NCBI GenBank assembly: GCA_910589415.1
Contig: OU342631.1
Span: 16,802,001-16,866,000 of the forward strand
Length of the DNA stretch: 64,000 nucleotides
From: Malachius bipustulatus
Taxonomy: Eukaryota > Arthropoda > Insecta > Coleoptera > Melyridae
Direction of reading: 5' to 3'
Below the pieces are notes generated by a model. That model was given only the letters and a program-made list of their open reading frames with translations. It had not been told where the DNA came from and did no database searches. Below are positions 57,739 to 64,000 of the stretch, piece by piece (position 1 is the stretch's first letter; the number at the start of each line of letters is the position of its first letter). The position numbers and the translations under genes are program-made.

Positions 57739-60700
57739 CATGACGATATTAATTCTGTAAAATCAGTAACAGCTTCAAGAATGAATACTGCATGATATTT
57801 TAAATATGAAATGGCTCTAAATATGAAATAAAATAAATGGCCTTTTATATATCCATGAACCAATATTATAGCTTTGGCGTACTTATCCTTAAAAGAGTAT
57901 AATTCTCATATTCCCTAACAATAAATTGAATAAACATATACAACTAAAAGCAGCAAGTACATAAATAAACCTCAACAAAAGAAAATTACGCTAAAAAATA
58001 ATACAACTTAAATGATGCACTGAATGTCAGAACTCAGGGAGTATTGGAAGAGTAAAGTAGCGCCACCTACCGTGCCGGATTCATGTGACAGATTGATGTG
58101 TCATTAATGACACCTTACCAAGGCCCCTCTTCTTGATTTACGATAATGTACTGACCGTATGAGCACACAAGCTGGAATACAACCTGGGATTATCAATCAT
58201 TTTTCGTCTTTACGTCCGGTTATTGTCTGTGGTTTTTAGAGCCGTATTGTTGGAGGAGGATTCTTCAAGAAGTGGCTGTAAAATAATTATTCGTGACTCC
58301 TCATTGTTGACCGGTCTTACCATATTTATCGAGAAAATTGCGATTTAAGAAGCGGATGGTAGTAAAATTGTATGTAGAGAAGCGTGAATATAGAAGTTGG
58401 ACGTAATAGTTGTTTATGTAGCCGGGACGAAAAGGAGAGCTTTACGGTTGAGCATGTTTAGTTTTTTCTAATTGCGACGTAGTTTATACTCGTAGCTCCT
58501 TAATAAATCAATAACTTAGTAGTATCGTTAGGAGAACAATAAAAAAATTTGCAATGGATATATTTGTTGCAAGTGCTTTGACTTTTATTAAACACTTCCG
58601 TAAAAGAGAGTGCACTGAAAAAAATGGCGTCATGCACCGTAAAGACTTTTTCTTGATTCCTTCCATCTCCTGGAAAAAAATTCAAAATTCTTGACAGAGA
58701 GCAATCTTTTTACAGAAAAATTTCTAGAAACCAAGAACGCTCCAAAGAATGTTCCTGAATTTTTTCATGATTTTTGTACAACATATAAGCGACCCTTCGT
58801 CTTAGGCGTTCCTCTCGAAGAGGGAGCGACACGTGACCTAGGTAGCATTTGGTGGAAATCGTAGCTATACCTGCTACAACATCTCCACACAGCGACAACG
58901 TCTACGGTGCACGATGCTACTTTTGTCCGTGGGCTCTGGGAGTATAAGTTTTTTCTTTCAAATTAATCCCCTGAGTTTTTTTGACATCTTATTTGTGATA
59001 GAATTTACTGGTGTAATGGCAAGTTATGACATATTTTTTATTTTGCTGCGATGCTGCCAATTAAAAAGTTCTCCAAATATTTTGGAGCTTCATATTACTA
59101 CAATGTTAGAAGTAGGGGTACAGGTGGTAGTAAACCACCAAGAAGTATATTACGTATAACAAAACGGCTGCAAAGGTAATTCAGATCGTAACACACTCCA
59201 GCCATATATATAAAAGAGTCAGAAGTACTGCCTATACTGCCTATACTAAAACTAAACCGACAGCTCCCATGAATATTCAACCGCCTTCCCTGTATAGTAT
59301 CAGAGGGTGAACGAATAGCCCCAATAACAAACAGCGCGAAATCCATCGTCAGCTGGATATTGGAAGCGAACGCGAGTTTAGGGAAATGTTGATTACGTGA
59401 CCGAAGGGGTAAGGAATCAGCTCCAGCTTGATGCCCAGCCGGCACAGGCGTTGAATCCATAATGGTGTTGTAATACGCACCCTGCAGGGGACGCTTCGAC
59501 TACGTTCTAAACCTGGAACCGCTAGTCGCTAGTTAAACCCCTTGCGATATTTATACTGAATGAGCCGGGAGTGGACGTGACCGTGACGTCCACCAATTCT
59601 ATCGCTTCGACTTTAAATCTTGGAATTTAAATTTTGGAAATAAATTGGATTCTTGATTAAATTGCTTTTGACCCATGAAAAGGTATTATAAATGTACACT
59701 CTGTTTATTTTATTGAAGCGAGATATTCATGGAATTATTCAACAGCTCGTATCGTCACAGCTGAGAACAGGTGTTGTTCACTTTAGACTTTTGAGATATT
59801 CCAGACTACCAAACTTTCCATAAAACTTTGCATATTTTTCAGTAAGTTATTGAAAACGACCTTGTTCTTTTGTGATGTTGAGATACCTACCTACTTAATA
59901 AAAAATCTTAGATAAACAGCATGACAGCATGATATTTCATGGTTAAAGATTATAATTGGGATTTCAAGGGATGAAATATTTAACCACCCATAAAGCTACA
60001 TTCACCCCAAGAGAAATATCTACATGACCTCTGGCTCTTGGCAGATGGCGGCGTGATTGCACAGAAAAGCGTTATTAATAATTATTGGATTCGATTCCCC
60101 AGAGCTCTTCTTGGATGCTACACGGACGGCGTTAGGTAAATATTTGGAGAAAAGGACACGCTCGATTGTGGGGCACTCGTATCTATATGCCGAGCAAAGG
60201 AGTGAAGTATTGTTTACCATCGATATCCATCAACGGTTTATGGCAGATCAATACAACAGATAGAAGCTCGGTGATATTTTTAAGAAATAGACTGAACTTT
60301 CGACCTTTCAGAAATGTATCAATGAGAAGTGATTCTCATGAGTCATATCTCACAGAGTGGAGAAATATTCTTAAATAATGATTGGTAAGATTTTTTATTT
60401 TCGCAATTAATTATGATCCTGTACTCTGTACCTGTGACAAATTATAATGTTGCATGCACGAATACAATCAATTTTAAAGAAATAATTTAAAATCATTTTG
60501 AAGGGTAATGTATCAATCAAAATATGGACAGTTTGAACCTCATCGTTATAGGGTCGCGCCTATGGGTTGAAGGGGATGGCCTGTCTGTTGCACCGCAGCT
60601 TTGAGGGTGAAAATCTGCCGTCGCATTTCCATATGTGACAAGGGTGAATACTCATACAATACCATTACGTTTCTCTATATAGGTATATCCGAATATATGA

Positions 60701-63074
60701 CGGAATAAAGGAGATATAGAGGAAGAGCCCGAAGCCCTCGGCGTTTATTCTTTTCCTCTTTTACCGGAAAACTGCCTCTGACTGGAGGAAGCGATAAATT
60801 ATTCTCTTTGTCAAACTTAGATTACACTCTCTCAGGTGTTTTTCTTTTAATTTTCTCTGAGAGAGGGAACGCTTTTGCATGAAGTTTCACGCAATTTAAC
60901 TTTGAATATTGGCAATACATGTCTCATTTATCTACACTTTGTTATGCGGATATTGCGAGAGGAAAACAAAACGGGATTGGCTTCAGATTTCATTTCAATT
61001 TCATCTTTCGGTGAACGTTGTTTTTGCAGACAACAGCGCTTCAGTAAGGATAAACGTTAACAATCTTAAAGCCAGGAAAAATAATTAACGCCTTCCAGAA
61101 CAAGAAAAAATCCAAAGAAGAAGTCTTGTAAGTGACGTTAATTGACGTTTTACTTCAAGCGACTCCTTTCTTTTAATTATCGAGGAAATGTGGTAAACCG
61201 ACATTATCCCAATTATTGCAGGGTTATAGGATCCCCTACCGGGCGTCCGATAAACCGTGGAGTTAGAAGAACGGATTTATCCTAATGAATGCAGTGCTGC
61301 CTCTCTCGGCAATTAATAAGTTTGTTTCTGTGAAAATAATTGGCCACGAGGGATCGCAATTAGCGCACGGCTGCAATGGAAGCGATGATGCCACCTCTCT
61401 CCTCCTTACACCTCCAAATGTGAGGGACAGAGAAGGTAGACGAGGGGATAAAAGCAATATGACAAGGCGGTTGTAATCCGTTTTGATGTGGTCTTAACTA
61501 GTCAATGTCAATATTTTTTAATCCGGGAGTAACATCAACATGATTTAAAGACCGAACCTGTAATTTCGAATATATTTTCGCTAATACGGGGGACAATCAG
61601 CGTTCATAATATATCCAGCCTCTCTAAACAGGTTAATACGTCCAACTCATGATTCATATAGGTCAAATTTTCAATTCTTTCAAATGTTTGATTATTTAAT
61701 GACTTTATAGGACAATAATTGGAATTTTTATACCACAGAAATGAATTTGACGAGCCGACACTGAGTCAGACATATCGACCAGGGACTTTATTTGAATCTT
61801 AACAGGAATACCTTCGCGTAGCCCCTTGAAAAGCAGCACGCAGCGTCCGTGGAGGATTCTCCACTAATAGCAGACTCATTGACAGGCGTCGTTCCCCGAT
61901 GTATTGCAATTTGGAGTTATTTGCACATTAATAGATGCTAACGCCTCCCACTCCCACTGTGGTGGTGCCTGGGGGACCGATACACCGGCTTTGAAATAAT
62001 AGCGACGGCTTGATGATTGGATCTGGAAATGGCTGAAGGGAAGGAAGCTATTTAGTGGTTTGATTGGTTATGATAGATGATATGATGATGGGGAACTAAT
62101 CGCTTGAAATTTGCCTAATTCCTTAAAATTCGCTCTTCATGGTCTATATTATTACAAACGTGTGGTTTTAAACGTCAATTTTAAACTGAACTTCTCAGAA
62201 AGTGAGAGAGTGAGACTGACAATTTAGTCCCCTTCTCGGATTATGTAAGCCTCAGCGTGGTACGGTTACATAAGAGTTACGAGAAGACATGAAAGTGTTG
62301 ATGAGACGGTTTTAATTAAAAGATGTCTGCATAGGTGACTTGTAACGTATGATATCAGCAAGATTTTACATAGTCTTAGAAATTTTGCATAATTTGGCAA
62401 TAGTTCACGAAAACAGTAATCTTTGGAAATTTTTGAGGCTTATGAGGTTTTTATTCTCAAATCTTTGACAAGAATTGACCAGTCTGTCATGCTTGAATTT
62501 GTGTTAACAACACAAATAAAGCTTGTTCCTAAATTCTGAAAAAAATTAGCACCAACTGACAACAGTGTAGGTACTAAAATAAGCGCAAGTGTAAAAATTT
62601 TCAAAACAGACCAACCTCAACTTTATTGTCAAAAAATAGGCGATTGTTGTCAAAATTTTAGGAAAAATTTCAGAACTGTAAAACTTACTTTTACGATTCC
62701 TAATTGTGATTTTTTCTTTCAATTAATTTGACAACCGACCGTTATCACGACAATTATTATTGTCAACAGCATGAAGAACAAAAGAGCGTGTATTAGCAAG
62801 TAGCAACAAAAGAGCAATCCCCCACCAGCAAGCCAGTAGTGGAAAAAACAAATTAACTGCGAGCCTTCCTTCTTCAATGCAAAACAGTAAGATGTGAAGA
62901 GATTCCCACACAACCTACTTTGAGTCAAATGTCTCGGATTCAACTTCTGTTTTATCAACTTTTTCCATATTACCTTCTACTTATCACCCCTCTTTTCTAA
63001 GCCAATTTTTTACATTATAGTAAACCATGAAAAAAACAAAAATGAACCAAAAAACAAAAAGCCATGAGACTTAC
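57739..63074. other. intronic DNA without recognised genes
   Basis: AT-rich intron sequence up to the donor of the TSP exon. Short overlapping ORFs only (60-120 codons at 58500, 59098, 60020 and 62719). No repeat recognised. Confidence 0.4.
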
Positions 63075-63257
63075 CTTCCCGAACTCTAGTCAGCTCCATA
63101 CTTCTGCAGACCTCACTGCTGCAGGCGGCGATTTGGACGTCCTTTCCGCTGCAAATCTTTTTCCCTCCGCCTCCTAAGCAATGCCGCCGTCGGTTTCTGG
63201 TGCAGTCCTCCCCACAGGACGACCACTCCGACCAGGCAGACCACTTCGCGGCCTCCA
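63075..63257 (-). CDS. unc-5: UNC-5 second thrombospondin type-1 repeat exon
   Basis: A 183-bp exon, phase 1 at both ends, with acceptor tttccgcag above 63257 and donor gtaagt below 63075. It reads EAAKWSAWSEWSSCGEDCT, then RNRRRHC, a Gly-rich loop, KKICSGKD and AACSSEVC, and ends ELTRVRE. The W-x-x-W-x-x-W ladder, six cysteines and basic R-R-R stretch are those of a TSP1 domain. The spacing fits the second repeat of UNC-5, which precedes the membrane. The domain is extracellular. The GGGG loop is short compared with vertebrate copies, which usually have a Pro/Asn-Gly insert here. Confidence 0.9.
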
Positions 63258-63315
63258 CTGCGGAAATAAGGGGCGGTTAGATGGAGATCGGGGGTGGGTT
63301 TGAGGGTTAGCTTAC

Positions 63316-63375
63316 CGAGCAGGTTCAGGTTAGTATCGAGATCATAGTCGTAAGCGGTGTCCAGCACCAGCTCTT
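63316..63375 (-). CDS. unc-5: candidate 60-bp UNC-5 exon
   Basis: It lies 58 bp upstream (in transcript sense) of the TSP exon, with acceptor gcctgtag above 63375 and donor gtaagc below 63316. It keeps phase 1 at both ends and is open in that phase: ELVLDTAYDYDLDTNLNLL. The G at its end makes Val with the next exon. The peptide is acidic and matches no domain, so it would be a linker between the two TSP repeats. Being 20 codons long and phase-symmetric, it could be a cassette exon. The pyrimidine tract is weak and the 58-bp intron is short but within the insect range. Confidence 0.5.
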
Positions 63376-64000
63376 CTACAGGCGACGCAAGCGGGGGGTT
63401 AGTATTAGCGTTAGTAACACAAATTTATAACTGTTTTTGATGTGAGGGTGTCTCTTTGTTCGAGTTTGAGTGTGCTCTTTGAGAAATTTATTGGGTTTTG
63501 TAAAAAAATTAAAAATAATCTGACACAAGTTGTGGTGTTCAAACTACAGTGATGATGATGGTAATAAGGAACGGGCGTGATGGTGTGTGAAAGAGTGAAT
63601 ACTAGAGAGGTCATCTTCAACCATTATCAATGGATGAGAAAAATTACAAGAGAATTGGAGAGAAGTTTCATTGTTTAGTTGTGACTTTTGACAATACTAT
63701 GACGAGGAGAATAATTAAAGGGGAGTGATTTGAAGTAAAGATAGTTAAAATTTGTGTTTTCTAAACAGGCAAATTATTTTGAAACATTGATTTTTTATTT
63801 TTGTTGCGGATGATACCTTTCTTCTTTTTTACTCAAATGAGGCGCAGCCCTTTAATTTTTAACTTCATCATCTCTCAGGAAAGATGAAGATTACCTACTT
63901 TGTAAAATAAAAGTTCTACCCTAAGAATCAGCGTAATTTCAATAACAAGTTCATAATAATTTGCCTTTTACTGAGTGTACTAAAAATGCGAGGCGTATAG
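63376..64000. other. unc-5: unc-5 upstream intron (partial)
   Basis: The exons for the Ig domains and the first TSP repeat must lie to the right of the window. Nothing with exon-like coding was seen here. Confidence 0.5.

Larger units (their letters stand above)
12176..63074. other. unc-5: unc-5 giant intron, 50.9 kb
   Basis: Defined by the gtaagt donor just below 63075 and the tttcag acceptor just above 12175, both on the minus strand and both phase 1. The joined codon is Ala. I found no other exon of the family between them, so the second TSP repeat is probably spliced straight to the transmembrane exon. The intron hosts the LTR retrotransposon and most other repeats listed here. An unrecognised small alternative exon cannot be excluded. 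Confidence 0.7.

Overview
The window is AT-rich eukaryotic DNA, almost certainly from an insect. The evidence is an intron-split, minus-strand gene for the netrin receptor UNC-5 and a crowd of insect-type transposable elements (a Ty3-type LTR retrotransposon, LINE, Penelope-like and tyrosine-recombinase relics, and MITEs). I cannot name the species. A beetle is a guess from the retrotransposon type and has low confidence.

The only host gene I can support is unc-5, on the minus strand, with its 5' end off the right edge. In transcript order I see a candidate 60-bp exon (63316-63375), the second thrombospondin type-1 repeat (63075-63257), the transmembrane exon (12029-12175), a tyrosine-rich juxtamembrane exon (4429-4692), and a terminal exon with ZU5, UPA and death domains up to the stop (2542-4031). 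All introns have GT-AG ends and phase 1. The intron between the ectodomain and the transmembrane exon is 50.9 kb, and nearly all other features lie in it.

The centre of that intron is a 12,162-bp LTR retrotransposon on the plus strand, antisense to unc-5 (23331-35492). Its 1,586-bp LTRs differ by one base that I could find, and it has a 4-bp CTAG target duplication, gag, a -1 frameshift signal, pol and an unrecognised third ORF of 399 codons. It also carries a GCGATT-type repeat array and dense GATA-factor motifs. Pol is broken by a one-base frameshift before its C-terminal domain. The element sits inside an older, roughly 1-kb TIR transposon whose ends are at 23158 and 36354.

The rest of the introns holds two copies of a TAA-flanked MITE (6982, 22806), a Penelope-like relic next to a LINE tail (19.5-20.95 kb), a second LINE tail (37.8-38.5 kb), a recombinase relic with a terminal hairpin (39.05-39.83 kb), a LINE reverse-transcriptase relic (47.78-48.3 kb) and a 1-kb fold-back element (56731-57738). 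I saw no bacterial-type operons, CRISPR arrays, rRNA or convincing tRNA genes. The best candidates for something undescribed are the third ORF and the non-coding repeat and GATA regions of the LTR element.
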